Shown piece after piece: positions 1 to 8,188 of a stretch of 64,000 nt of DNA. A program made the position numbers and the translations under genes. The notes beneath the pieces were generated by a model that was not told the origin of the DNA, made no database searches, and was given only the letters and a program-made list of their open reading frames with translations. Numbering within the stretch: position 1 is the first letter of the stretch; the number at the start of each line of letters is the position of its first letter. This DNA is from Mycolicibacterium alvei (GTDB lineage Bacteria; Actinomycetota; Actinomycetes; Mycobacteriales; Mycobacteriaceae): NCBI RefSeq assembly GCF_010727325.1, contig NZ_AP022565.1, positions 4,650,001 through 4,714,000 of the forward strand. The letters are read 5' to 3'.

Positions 1-1386
1 GGCCAGCACGTCCACCTCGGGGTCACCGGCCAGCAGGCCGCGAGCCGGGGTGCTGATCGCACCGCGGCCCACCATGCCCAGCGCATGCGCTTCGGCGAGC
101 AGGCCGCCGACCGTGGCCGGCTGTAGGCGCGCCGCCCAGCGCGGCCGCCGCCACACCATGGCCCGAGCGGCCTCGGTGCCGTCGACCCCGCAGCCCGGTG
201 CCAGCTCCGCCAGCACGCTCAGCAGCAGTCTGCGGTCCAGTGGAGCTGCCGTCGAATACAGCGAATCCGACAGTGCGGCAAAGGGTTTGTTGTCCGGCCC
301 GCGGCTGCCGATCAGGGCGGGCCGGGCCGGCAGGTCCAGCCAGGTCGCGGCCAGCAGGTGCCAGCGGGTGGCAGTCGGGGACTCGATGAACCGGTCTGCG
401 GCCACGGTCGGCGCCCAGTAGGGCCCGGTGCCGTCACCCGGGTCCGGTTCGGGCATCCCGGCTGCGATCAGTCCGGCGCCGGCCGCCAGTTCCAGCAGCA
501 GCCCCAGCCGCGGTTCGTCGATGCCGGTGGCCTTGGCCAGCCGTTTCACGTCGCGCACCCCGAGCCCGCCGTTGCGCAACTCGGGAACCGGCGTGCTGCC
601 GAGGGTTTCGATGACGAGGTCGACCTCGCGCAGCAGATCGATGGCAGCACCGGCGGCCGCCGCGTTCGTATCGGCAGGCGTTGTCGACGAGGTCTGAAGC
701 ACCGGCGTGGTCAACTCCGTCGGGCCGGGCGCCTCGCCGCGCATCACCTGACCGACCATCCGGGGCAGGATCACCGTCTCGGCGTCGATCCGCCGCAGCA
801 GTCCGGCCTCCAGCAGTCGCGGCACCGGCCGGTCGGGCGGGGTGTCGGGGGCCGCGTCGCGGGTGCGGCCCATCGGTGAGCCCTCCAGCAGCCGGGCCAG
901 CAGCTCGCTCTGGGCCTCATCGAGCCCTCCGAGCAGGTCGGCGATCTCGTCGGCGCTGCGATCTGAGGTCTCCACGGCGGCCTGACCGACGAACCAGGGC
1001 AGGCCCGCCGCTACTTCGGGCGCCACCCGGACGGCGGCCTCGCCCCACACCAGGGCCCGCTCGCGCAGATCTTCCAGCGCAGTGGTCACGTCGCCGGCAC
1101 CGACCCGCTTACCCAACAGTTTGCTCACCTCGGAAACCGGAACGGCGTGGGTGTCGGCGTGCAGGACCAGCAGTGCATCCAGCACGGCCAGCCTCAGGAA
1201 GTCCAGGGAATCGGTGGCAGCCTTGACCGACTGACGTGAGGTGGCGCGCGCGGCAAGCGCGGCGATCGTTCCCGGTGGTGGCTGGCTCAGGTCGGGCCGC
1301 AGCTCCAGCAGGCGGATGAGGCCCTTGTCGTCGAGGTCGGACAGCCAGGCACCCAGCGGGAATCCGGGAGTCTGTGCGGCGGTCAT
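1..1386 (-). CDS. Helicase-associated domain protein (Rv0862c-like), 3' part missing
   Basis: The frame is open from an ATG at 1386 down to base 1, so 462 codons are visible and the C-terminus lies outside the window. The protein starts MTAAQTPGFPLGAWLSDLDD and is rich in Leu, Ala and Arg. It resembles the mycobacterial helicase-associated (XPB/Ssl2-like, 'helicase C-terminal domain') proteins such as Rv0862c. In M. tuberculosis that gene is followed by the ercc3/XPB helicase gene, which would lie beyond the left edge. No Walker motifs occur in the visible part, so on its own it should not be called an active helicase. It is transcribed divergently from the small gene at 1445. Family assignment rests on length, composition and synteny; the biochemical role is unknown. 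Confidence 0.8.
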   Translation of the reverse strand, partial: MTAAQTPGFPLGAWLSDLDDKGLIRLLELRPDLSQPPPGTIAALAARATSRQSVKAATDSLDFLRLAVLDALLVLHADTHAVPVSEVSKLLGKRVGAGDVTTALEDLRERALVWGEAAVRVAPEVAAGLPWFVGQAAVETSDRSADEIADLLGGLDEAQSELLARLLEGSPMGRTRDAAPDTPPDRPVPRLLEAGLLRRIDAETVILPRMVGQVMRGEAPGPTELTTPVLQTSSTTPADTNAAAAGAAIDLLREVDLVIETLGSTPVPELRNGGLGVRDVKRLAKATGIDEPRLGLLLELAAGAGLIAAGMPEPDPGDGTGPYWAPTVAADRFIESPTATRWHLLAATWLDLPARPALIGSRGPDNKPFAALSDSLYSTAAPLDRRLLLSVLAELAPGCGVDGTEAARAMVWRRPRWAARLQPATVGGLLAEAHALGMVGRGAISTPARGLLAGDPEVDVLA

Positions 1387-1444
1387 ATCCTGACCAGGGT
1401 AAAGCAGCCCGCCGGTCTCGCCACCGGATGAGGAGCCTGCCACA

Positions 1445-1642
1445 ATGTGGAGCGTGGCTGACAACAAGAAGAACCATTACGTCGACAACGGCTGGCCCGT
1501 GCTCTCCGACGGCGATGATCACGCCGTCAGTGAGCTTGCCACCGACCGCACCGGCGCACTGTCCCCGTTCGGTGATCTGACCTTTCCGCTGCCGGCCGAA
1601 GACCTGCCCTTCATCCAGTCGGCCACCGTCGTCAACAGGTGA
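1445..1642 (+). CDS. Small conserved hypothetical protein (Rv0863-like)
   Basis: This 65-residue acidic protein starts [20 protein letters not shown]. The ATG at 1445 has a GAGGAG ribosome-binding sequence nine bases upstream; a GTG at 1454 is the alternative start. The stop codon overlaps the GTG start of moaC in a GTGA arrangement, so the two are probably translationally coupled. In M. tuberculosis Rv0863 occupies the same place ahead of moaC2. No catalytic motif, signal peptide or membrane segment is visible. The function is unknown; position suggests a link with molybdopterin synthesis, but that is inference only. Confidence 0.7.
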   Translation: MWSVADNKKNHYVDNGWPVLSDGDDHAVSELATDRTGALSPFGDLTFPLPAEDLPFIQSATVVNR

Positions 1643-2118
1643 CAGAGGGCCTGTCGCACCTCGACGAGTCCGGCGCGGCGCACATGGTCGACGTCACGGC
1701 CAAGGCCGTGACCAAACGCACCGCGGTGGCCGTGGGCACGTTGCACACCAGGTCGGATGTGGTGGCCCTGATCGCCTCGGGCGGCCTGCCCAAGGGTGAT
1801 GCCCTGGCCACTGCACGGATCGCCGGCATCCAGGCGGCCAAGCGGACTCCCGAGTTGATTCCGCTGTGCCATCAGTTGGCCCTGACCGGTGTCGACGTGG
1901 ACTTCGACGCCCGCGACGCCGAGGTCGCCATCACCGCCACCGTGCGCAGCACCGACCGCACCGGGGTCGAGATGGAGGCCCTGACCGCGGTGAGCGTGGC
2001 CGCGCTGACGCTGTACGACATGATCAAGGCCGTCGACCCCGCCGCACGCATCGACGACATCAAAGTGATGCGCAAAGAAGGCGGTAAAACGGGATTGTGG
2101 GAAAGAACTACTCAGTGA
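1639..2118 (+). CDS. moaC: Cyclic pyranopterin monophosphate synthase MoaC
   Basis: MoaC converts the MoaA product (3',8-cyclo-7,8-dihydro-GTP) into cyclic pyranopterin monophosphate in molybdenum cofactor synthesis. The 159-residue length is normal. Family features are visible: [20 protein letters not shown] near the N-terminus, the ELIPLCHQL segment, and a C-terminal [13 protein letters not shown] stretch carrying the conserved lysines. The GTG start at 1639 overlaps the stop of the preceding small gene, and the moaC stop overlaps the GTG of mogA at 2115, so translation of the three genes is probably coupled. MoaA and MoaD are encoded on the opposite strand at 4.3-5.6 kb. Confidence 0.95.
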   Translation: MTEGLSHLDESGAAHMVDVTAKAVTKRTAVAVGTLHTRSDVVALIASGGLPKGDALATARIAGIQAAKRTPELIPLCHQLALTGVDVDFDARDAEVAITATVRSTDRTGVEMEALTAVSVAALTLYDMIKAVDPAARIDDIKVMRKEGGKTGLWERTTQ

Positions 2119-2591
2119 CGCGTTCGGCGCGGGTCATCATCGCCTCCACCCGTGCCGCTGCCGGGGTGTACGACGACCGGACCGGCCCGCTCATCGTCGG
2201 CTGGCTGTCCGATCGGGGCTATGACGTCACCGAGCAGATGGTGGTCGCCGACGGACATGCCGTCGGCGACGCCCTGCGGGCCGCACTGGCCGAGCGCGTC
2301 GACCTGATCATCACCTCCGGTGGCACCGGCATCTCGCCCACCGACACGACGCCGGAATCCACCTCGGCGGTACTCGACTATCAGATACCCGGCCTGGCCG
2401 ATGCCATCCGGCGTGCCGGCGTGCACAAGGTGCCCACCGCGGTGTTGTCCCGCGGCGTCTGCGGCGTTGCCAGGCGCACCCTGATCGTCAACCTGCCCGG
2501 GTCGCCGGGCGGGGTCAAGGACGGGCTGGGCGTACTGGCCGGCGTCCTGGAGCATGCGTTGGACCAACTGAGCGGCAAGGACCACCGATGA
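2115..2591 (+). CDS. mogA: Molybdopterin adenylyltransferase, MogA/MoaB family
   Basis: Enzymes of this family adenylylate molybdopterin before molybdate insertion. The 158-residue protein has the MoCF-binding fold signatures [15 protein letters not shown] and the C-terminal [13 protein letters not shown] motif. The GTG at 2115 is preferred because it overlaps the moaC stop (GTGA), in keeping with the rest of the operon; the frame is open a few codons further upstream. Its stop codon overlaps the ATG of a short repeated mini-ORF (see 2587-2650) rather than moaE directly. M. tuberculosis has mog (Rv0865) at this position. Confidence 0.92.
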   Translation: MTRSARVIIASTRAAAGVYDDRTGPLIVGWLSDRGYDVTEQMVVADGHAVGDALRAALAERVDLIITSGGTGISPTDTTPESTSAVLDYQIPGLADAIRRAGVHKVPTAVLSRGVCGVARRTLIVNLPGSPGGVKDGLGVLAGVLEHALDQLSGKDHR

Positions 2592-2650
2592 GCGCTTGCG
2601 CGAAGAGGAGACAGTGCCGATGAGCGCTTGCGCGAAGAGGAGACAGTGCC
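2587..2650 (+). repeat. Tandem 32-bp repeat, MIRU-like, between mogA and moaE
   Basis: Two identical 32-bp units lie head to tail at 2587-2618 and 2619-2650, and the first nine bases of a third copy (gatgagcgc) form the start of moaE. Each unit begins with GATGA and carries a GAGGAG-type ribosome-binding sequence near its end. The layout recalls mycobacterial interspersed repetitive units, which also sit at overlapping stop/start junctions in operons. Identity between the copies points to recent duplication, so copy number may vary between strains. Confidence 0.9.
2588..2623 (+). other. Mini-ORF 1 in the 32-bp repeat ([11 protein letters not shown])
   Basis: The ATG at 2588 overlaps the mogA TGA (ATGA). 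It opens an 11-codon frame whose stop at 2621-2623 overlaps the ATG of an identical second mini-ORF. It is best read as a translational relay that passes ribosomes from mogA to moaE, not as a functional protein; this is inference. Confidence 0.5.
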
Positions 2651-2655
2651 GATGA
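2620..2655 (+). other. Mini-ORF 2 in the 32-bp repeat ([11 protein letters not shown])
   Basis: This is the second identical 11-codon frame. Its TGA at 2653-2655 overlaps the moaE ATG at 2652, and a GAGGAG sequence lies about 12-17 bases ahead of that ATG. Together with mini-ORF 1 it forms an unbroken chain of ATGA overlaps from mogA to moaE. Confidence 0.5.
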
Positions 2656-3080
2656 GCGCCAGCGTCGTACGGGTCGAACTGACCGAGACACCGATCTCAC
2701 TGACCGAATACGAGGCGCTGGTGGCCCACGAGGCGGCCGGAGCGGTCGTCGGGTTCTCCGGGGTGGTGCGCGATCACGACGACGGCCGCTCGGTCCTCCG
2801 GCTGGAGTACTCCGCGCACCCCGATGCCCTTCAAACCCTGCAAGAGGTGGCCGCCGAGGTGGCCGCGCAGGCCACCGGGGTACGTGCGATCGCGGTCAGC
2901 CACCGCATCGGAACCCTGAATATAGGAGACGCCGCCCTGGTGGCCGCTGTGGCAGCGGACCACCGCGGGGCGGCGTTCGAAACCTGTGCCCGCCTCGTCG
3001 ACACCGTCAAAGAGCGGCTACCGGTGTGGAAGCACCAGTACTTCTCCGACGGCACCGACGAATGGGTCGGTTCGGCCTGA
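2652..3080 (+). CDS. moaE: Molybdopterin synthase catalytic subunit MoaE
   Basis: MoaE binds cyclic pyranopterin monophosphate and, with thiocarboxylated MoaD, makes molybdopterin. The 142-residue protein has the family motifs [23 protein letters not shown] and [16 protein letters not shown]120 and K127 correspond to the active-site lysines. The ATG at 2652 is the third ATG of the tandem repeat and the first that reads into the MoaE domain; a TTG at 2628 in the same frame only adds repeat-derived residues. The gene converges on rpfA, with three bases between the stop codons. Its partner moaD is at 4296-4559 on the other strand. Confidence 0.94.
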   Translation: MSASVVRVELTETPISLTEYEALVAHEAAGAVVGFSGVVRDHDDGRSVLRLEYSAHPDALQTLQEVAAEVAAQATGVRAIAVSHRIGTLNIGDAALVAAVAADHRGAAFETCARLVDTVKERLPVWKHQYFSDGTDEWVGSA

Positions 3081-3083
3081 AAC

Positions 3084-4136
<1,053 letters not shown>

Positions 4137-4279
4137 CTATCCCGTCACCTTTGACGGCCTCGGGCGTTTCGGCTCGGAGCAAACTCTAAAAGTTGTTTAA
4201 AGGTGCAGGTTATTTTTGCGTTGTCGCAGGTGGGCGAGGAGCTCCACCCCGCCGTAGCCAGCTCGTGACCATTTTGTTA

Positions 4280-4295
4280 TGTGATGCAAATCACG
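4280..4295 (-). promoter_or_regulatory. CRP-like binding site upstream of rpfA
   Basis: TGTGATGCAAATCACG matches the CRP consensus TGTGA-N6-TCACA at nine of ten positions. It lies directly after the moaD stop codon and about 200 bp before the riboswitch. M. tuberculosis CRP (Rv3676) is known to control rpfA, which supports the call. I could not place the rpfA -10/-35 with confidence; a weak TAGAGT hexamer on the minus strand at 4183-4188 is one candidate. Confidence 0.75.
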
Positions 4296-4559
4296 TTATC
4301 CGCCCGCGAAGGGGGGTAACACATCGATGGTCTGAGGCGTTGACATCGGCCTGTTCAGATCGCGGACGGCCACGCCGTCGCACAGGTATGAGCAGCGCTT
4401 TAGCACCCGCGCGAGCTCTGAGCCGCGGCCGCTGAGTTGCTCGACGAGCGACGCGATCGTCGCGTCTTTCGCTAAATCTAACGTTTCCGTATCAACTCCG
4501 GCTGCCGCCGCCGCAGCGGCGAAATAGCGGACCGTCACCGCCATGGTGTGCCCTGTCAT
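4296..4559 (-). CDS. moaD: Molybdopterin synthase sulfur carrier subunit MoaD
   Basis: MoaD is the ubiquitin-like sulfur carrier whose C-terminal Gly-Gly is adenylated and thiocarboxylated, then donates sulfur to MoaE. The 87-residue product has the beta-grasp length and ends in the required GG (DVLPPFAGG). The first ATG (4559) is immediately after the moaA stop codon, and a second in-frame ATG five codons in (MAVTVRYF) is an equally plausible start. It forms an operon with yccF and moaA. The stop codon abuts the CRP-like site for rpfA. Confidence 0.92.
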   Translation of the reverse strand: MTGHTMAVTVRYFAAAAAAAGVDTETLDLAKDATIASLVEQLSGRGSELARVLKRCSYLCDGVAVRDLNRPMSTPQTIDVLPPFAGG

Positions 4560-5636
4560 CTAGCCGCCGATCGCACTCATAGGCCGCGCGGGTTGCACGA
4601 AATCCGGGTTGTTGATCCCATGCCCGGCGGGCTTGCCCCACATCGCGGTCCGCCAAGCCGCCTCGATGTCGGCGTCGTCGGCGTCGCCGCGCAGAAGCGC
4701 ACGCAGATCGCTCTCCTCGGTGGAGAACAGGCAGCTGCGGATCTGGCCGTCGGCGGTCAGCCTGGTGCGGTCACAGGCTGAACAGAAGGCGTGCGTCACC
4801 GAGGCGATCACCCCGACGGTGCCCGCGGGATGCTCGGCGCTCTCGGAGACCTGCCACAGCTCGGCGGGGGCCGAACCGCGCGGCTGCGGATCGGATCGCA
4901 GATCGAAGTGCTGCCGCAGCGTGGCAAGGATGGTGTCCGCGTCGATCACCTTGCCGCGCTGCCAGGTGTGTCCGGCGTCCAGAGGCATCTGCTCGATGAT
5001 GCGCAGCTGGTATCCATGGTCCAGGCAGTACCCCAACAGGTTCACGGCGTCCTCGAGACCCGACGCCGGGTCGAGCACGGCGTTGACCTTCACCGGCGAC
5101 AACCCGGCCGCCTTGGCGGCCGCCAGTCCGTCGAGCACGTCGCCCAGTCGGTCCCGGCGGGTGATCCGGGCGAAATGGGCGGCGTCGATGCTGTCGAGCG
5201 ACACGTTGATCCGGTCCAGCCCGGCCTGTCTGAGGGCCGCCGCGCGGCGGTCCAGCCCGATGCCGTTGGTGGTCAGTGTGATCTCCGGGCGGGGGCGCAG
5301 CGCTGCCGCGGCGGCGACCACGTCTTCCAGATGGCGGGTGACCAACGGTTCGCCGCCGGTGAACCGCACGCTGGTGATGCCGAGGCGGGTGACGGCGATG
5401 CGCAACAACCGGCCCAGTTCGGAGGGGCTCAGCAGTGCCTCGCCGGGCAACCAGTCCAGCCCTTCGGCGGGCATGCAATAGGTACAGCGCAGATTGCATT
5501 TGTCGGTGAGTGAGACCCGCAGGTCAGTGGCCACCCGGCCGTAGGTGTCCACCAGCGGGCCGCTGGACGGGGCCGGCCCGAGGGGTGGGCGACCGGGCCC
5601 GCCTACCGCGGGCAGGCCGAGTGAGGTCAGCGTCAT
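4560..5636 (-). CDS. moaA: GTP 3',8-cyclase MoaA
   Basis: MoaA is the radical-SAM enzyme that starts molybdenum cofactor synthesis from GTP. The 358-residue protein carries the SAM cluster motif CNLRCTYC (Cys47, 51, 54), the GGEPL motif, and the second [4Fe-4S] cluster region FCSACDRTRLTADGQIRSCL. It ends in the Gly-Gly needed for activity (MSAIGG). The ATG at 5636 overlaps the yccF stop (ATGA) and gives the usual length; the open frame runs further upstream only as a shadow of yccF. MoaD follows immediately downstream. Confidence 0.95.
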   Translation of the reverse strand: MTLTSLGLPAVGGPGRPPLGPAPSSGPLVDTYGRVATDLRVSLTDKCNLRCTYCMPAEGLDWLPGEALLSPSELGRLLRIAVTRLGITSVRFTGGEPLVTRHLEDVVAAAAALRPRPEITLTTNGIGLDRRAAALRQAGLDRINVSLDSIDAAHFARITRRDRLGDVLDGLAAAKAAGLSPVKVNAVLDPASGLEDAVNLLGYCLDHGYQLRIIEQMPLDAGHTWQRGKVIDADTILATLRQHFDLRSDPQPRGSAPAELWQVSESAEHPAGTVGVIASVTHAFCSACDRTRLTADGQIRSCLFSTEESDLRALLRGDADDADIEAAWRTAMWGKPAGHGINNPDFVQPARPMSAIGG

Positions 5637-6025
5637 GCCGGCACCCCTACCGAGTCGACCGGGACGATCTCCTTGCCCAGCGGGACCAACGAGACCGGGA
5701 TCATCTTGAGATCGGCCAGCGCCAACGGGATTCCGATGATCGTGACGGCCATGGCCACCGCGCTGACCAGGTGTCCCAGTGCCAGCCACCAGCCGAACAG
5801 GACGATCCAGATGATGTTGCCGACCAGGGCGCCAGGCCGGGTGCCCGGCTTGTCCACGATCGTGCGGCCGAACGGCCACAGGGCATAGGACGCGATGCGC
5901 AGCGAGGCGAATCCGAACGGGATGGTGATGATCAGGACGAAGCAGAGCAGCGCGGCCAGCAGGTACCCCACTGCCAGCCACAGGCCGCCGAAGATCAACC
6001 AGATGATGTTGAGTATCACTCGCAT
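5633..6025 (-). CDS. YccF-domain inner membrane protein (Rv0870c-like)
   Basis: This 130-residue membrane protein contains two copies of the YccF repeat, visible as NIIWLIFGGLWLAVGYLLAA near the N-terminus and NIIWIVLFGWWLALGHLVSA in the second half, each followed by a hydrophobic segment with an ITIPFGFAS or IGIPLALAD motif. Four membrane segments are likely. It is the first gene of the yccF-moaA-moaD operon, with an ATGA overlap to moaA, as in M. tuberculosis (Rv0870c). The molecular function of YccF proteins is not established. Confidence 0.88.
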   Translation of the reverse strand: MRVILNIIWLIFGGLWLAVGYLLAALLCFVLIITIPFGFASLRIASYALWPFGRTIVDKPGTRPGALVGNIIWIVLFGWWLALGHLVSAVAMAVTIIGIPLALADLKMIPVSLVPLGKEIVPVDSVGVPA

Positions 6026-6101
6026 TACCGGCGCATCTCTCTCCCAGAGGTGTTTGCAAGCCTACCTAGTAATCGGGGTGAACTACCCGGCGGCGTCCGA
6101 G

Positions 6102-6140
6102 TAGGATCGCTCCATCGCGTCCCGGCGCTAACGGGACGCG
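6102..6140 (+). promoter_or_regulatory. Possible cspB promoter -10 and 5' UTR hairpin
   Basis: A TAGGAT hexamer at 6102-6107 could be a -10 for cspB; no good -35 was seen. It is followed by a perfect 8-bp stem (CGCGTCCC at 6116-6123, GGGACGCG at 6133-6140) with a 9-nt loop, which would sit at the 5' end of the transcript about 48 bases before the start codon. Cold-shock mRNAs often have structured leaders, but the function here is inferred. Confidence 0.35.
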
Positions 6141-6187
6141 AGCTTTATGTGTGTAGGTAGTTCTGACAAGACGAGCGGGTGAGTGCA

Positions 6188-6598
6188 GTGCCGACCGGCA
6201 AGGTGAAGTGGTACGACGCCGAAAAGGGCTTCGGCTTTGTGTCCCAGGAAGATGGCGAGGACGTCTATGTGCGTTCCTCGGCGTTGCCCGCGGGCGTAGA
6301 GGGCCTCAAGGCCGGTCAGCGTGTCGAGTTCGGCGTGGCTGCCGGCCGTCGTGGCCCGCAGGCGTTGAGCGTCAAGCTCATCGATCCGCCGCCGAGCCTG
6401 AGTCGGGCCCGGCGCGAGGCGGAGCGTCCCGAGCACAAGCACACTCCCGATGAGCTGCACGGCATGGTCTCGGACATGATCACGCTGCTCGAGGACATCG
6501 TGCAGCCGGAGTTGCGCAAGGGTCGCTACCCCGATCGCAAGGTCGCCCGCCGGGTGTCCGAGGTCGTCAAGGCGGTCGCCCAGGAACTCGACGCCTGA
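6188..6598 (+). CDS. cspB: Cold-shock domain protein with C-terminal extension (CspB, Rv0871-like)
   Basis: The N-terminal 65 residues form a cold-shock domain with RNP1-type [15 protein letters not shown] and the second RNA-binding stretch [11 protein letters not shown]-terminal extension of about 70 residues (from [13 protein letters not shown]) is charged and helical. Classical CspA proteins are 65-70 residues, so the extension marks the actinobacterial CspB type. The GTG at 6188 is chosen because it gives the MPTGKVKWY start expected of the family; GTG at 6179 is an alternative. The likely role is single-stranded RNA binding; what the extension does is unknown. Confidence 0.9.
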   Translation: MPTGKVKWYDAEKGFGFVSQEDGEDVYVRSSALPAGVEGLKAGQRVEFGVAAGRRGPQALSVKLIDPPPSLSRARREAERPEHKHTPDELHGMVSDMITLLEDIVQPELRKGRYPDRKVARRVSEVVKAVAQELDA

Positions 6599-6612
6599 GC
6601 GTCCCCCGCGAC

Positions 6613-6667
6613 GAACCTGAGCTTGTGGTCGAGAATCCGCTGATTTCTCGCACATAACTTCAGGTTC
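6613..6667 (+). terminator. Long imperfect hairpin after cspB
   Basis: GAACCTGA at 6613-6620 pairs with TCAGGTTC at 6660-6667. The arms continue imperfectly inward to GAGAA/TTTCTC around an 8-nt loop, giving a stem of about 23 positions. There is no T-tract. It lies between cspB and the next same-strand gene and is a plausible intrinsic-type terminator or mRNA 3' stabiliser. Confidence 0.5.
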
Positions 6668-6685
6668 AGTTGGCAGTCTGGTCCC

Positions 6686-7690
6686 ATGTCGTATGTGGCC
6701 GGCGCCGGTGAGTTCAACCGCGACACCAATTACATCACCACCCGCATCACGCGCGATGGCGCTGACGGTTATCCGGTCGAGGCCGGCCGGTACCGGCTGA
6801 TCGTGGCGCGGGCCTGCCCGTGGGCCAACCGCACCATCATCGTGCGACGCCTGCTGGGCCTCGAAGGTGCTCTGTCCATTGGCTTCTGCGGCCCGACGCA
6901 TGATGCACGCAGTTGGACGTTCGACCTCGATCCGGGCGGGCTCGACCCGGTGCTGAAGATCCCGCGGTTGCAGGACGCGTACTTCAAGCGCGACCCGAAC
7001 TACCCGAAGGGCATTACCGTGCCCGCGATCGTCGAGGTCGCCACGGGTGCGGTGGTGACCAACGACTTCGCCCAGATGACGCTGGACTTTTCCACCGAAT
7101 GGACCGCGTATCAGCGTGACGGCGCACCGCAGTTGTATCCGGAGTCGCTGCGCGCCGAGATCGACGAGGTGGCCAGGCGCATCTACACCGAGGTCAACAA
7201 CGGTGTGTATCGCTGCGGATTCGCCGGCTCACAGCAGGCCTACGACGCCGCCTACGACCGGTTGTTCGCGGCGCTGGACTGGCTGACCGAGCGGCTGAGT
7301 ACGCAGCGGTATCTGGTGGGCGACACCATCACCGAGGCCGACGTCCGGCTGTTCACCACGCTGGCCCGGTTCGACCCGGTCTATCACGGCCACTTCAAGT
7401 GCAACCGGTCCAAGCTCACCGAGATGGACGTGCTGTGGGCGTACGCGCGGGATCTGTTCCAGACCCCGGGCTTCGGCGACACCATCGACTTCGTTCAGAT
7501 CAAAGACCACTACTACATCGTGCATTCGGACATCAATCCGACGCAGATCGTGCCCAAAGGCCCGGACCTGGCCGACTGGCTCGCACCCCATGGTCGGGGA
7601 TCGTTGGGCGGCAGGCCTTTCGGCGACGGTACTCCGCCCGGTCCGACGGCGTCGGGTGAGCGGGTACCGGACGGGCACTCAGCGGGTTAG
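6686..7690 (+). CDS. Glutathione-transferase-like protein, Xi class (glutathionyl-hydroquinone reductase family)
   Basis: The 334-residue protein has the ECM4/YqjG architecture. A thioredoxin-like N-domain holds the catalytic Cys44 in ARACPWANR, and the all-alpha C-domain contains the conserved stretches YRCGFAGSQQAYD, TEADVRLFTTLARFD and VYHGHFKCN. Xi-class enzymes reduce glutathionyl- or related quinol-thiol conjugates. Mycobacteria use mycothiol instead of glutathione, so the natural cosubstrate here is probably mycothiol, by inference. The C-terminal 30 residues are Gly/Pro rich and probably disordered. The gene ends 12 bp inside the convergent gene at 7679. Confidence 0.88.
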   Translation: MSYVAGAGEFNRDTNYITTRITRDGADGYPVEAGRYRLIVARACPWANRTIIVRRLLGLEGALSIGFCGPTHDARSWTFDLDPGGLDPVLKIPRLQDAYFKRDPNYPKGITVPAIVEVATGAVVTNDFAQMTLDFSTEWTAYQRDGAPQLYPESLRAEIDEVARRIYTEVNNGVYRCGFAGSQQAYDAAYDRLFAALDWLTERLSTQRYLVGDTITEADVRLFTTLARFDPVYHGHFKCNRSKLTEMDVLWAYARDLFQTPGFGDTIDFVQIKDHYYIVHSDINPTQIVPKGPDLADWLAPHGRGSLGGRPFGDGTPPGPTASGERVPDGHSAG

Positions 7691-8188
7691 CGCGGGCTTG
7701 TCCGGCCAGACGGTGCTGATCGACCATTCGGCGTGGGGCAGCGCGAACTCCTGGCCGTCTTGATCCTGGACCAGGGTCAGCAGTTGGACGGCCAGGCCGG
7801 TGAGCCGGCCCCGGTCGGGATCGACCGTGGGGATGGTGACGGCCAGTGTGGTTTTGGGTGCGAAGTACGTCACCGTGGTGTCGACGGGGTTCTCGTACAC
7901 CCGCAGCAGCCGCCATGGTGCACGGGAGACCGCGCTGGGCACCGAGAGCTGCACCGGACTGTTCTTGGTGACGACCAACTCGCCCGCGTCGCGCGGCTCC
8001 TTGCAGTCGTCGAGGTTGAGTACCTCGCAGTACTGGAACGGGCCGACCCGCACCGAGTGCCCGTGGGAGTACGCGCTGATCTCGGGCAGTCGATCGCCGT
8101 GCGCACTGTGCAGGCGCCAGACTCCGACGGAGGTGCCGGCGATAGCCAGCACGATCACGGCAGCCAGGACCGCCAGGGTGCGCTTCAT
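7679..8188 (-). CDS. DUF2771 secreted or membrane-anchored protein (Rv0875c-like)
   Basis: The 169-residue protein starts MKRTLAVLAAVIVLAIAGTS, a signal peptide or N-terminal anchor, so the remainder is likely outside the membrane. Two cysteines (YCEVLNLDDC) may form a disulfide. The ATG at 8188 overlaps the stop of the upstream MFS gene (ATGA), so the two are cotranscribed; M. tuberculosis has the same pair (Rv0876c-Rv0875c). No enzymatic motif is visible and the function is unknown. Its 3' end overlaps the convergent gene by 12 bp. Confidence 0.82.
   Translation of the reverse strand: MKRTLAVLAAVIVLAIAGTSVGVWRLHSAHGDRLPEISAYSHGHSVRVGPFQYCEVLNLDDCKEPRDAGELVVTKNSPVQLSVPSAVSRAPWRLLRVYENPVDTTVTYFAPKTTLAVTIPTVDPDRGRLTGLAVQLLTLVQDQDGQEFALPHAEWSISTVWPDKPALTR

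Noticed and set aside
2628..2651. Upstream TTG start for moaE
   Set aside because: The added residues come only from the 32-bp repeat; ATG 2652 has a ribosome-binding site and is coupled by ATGA.
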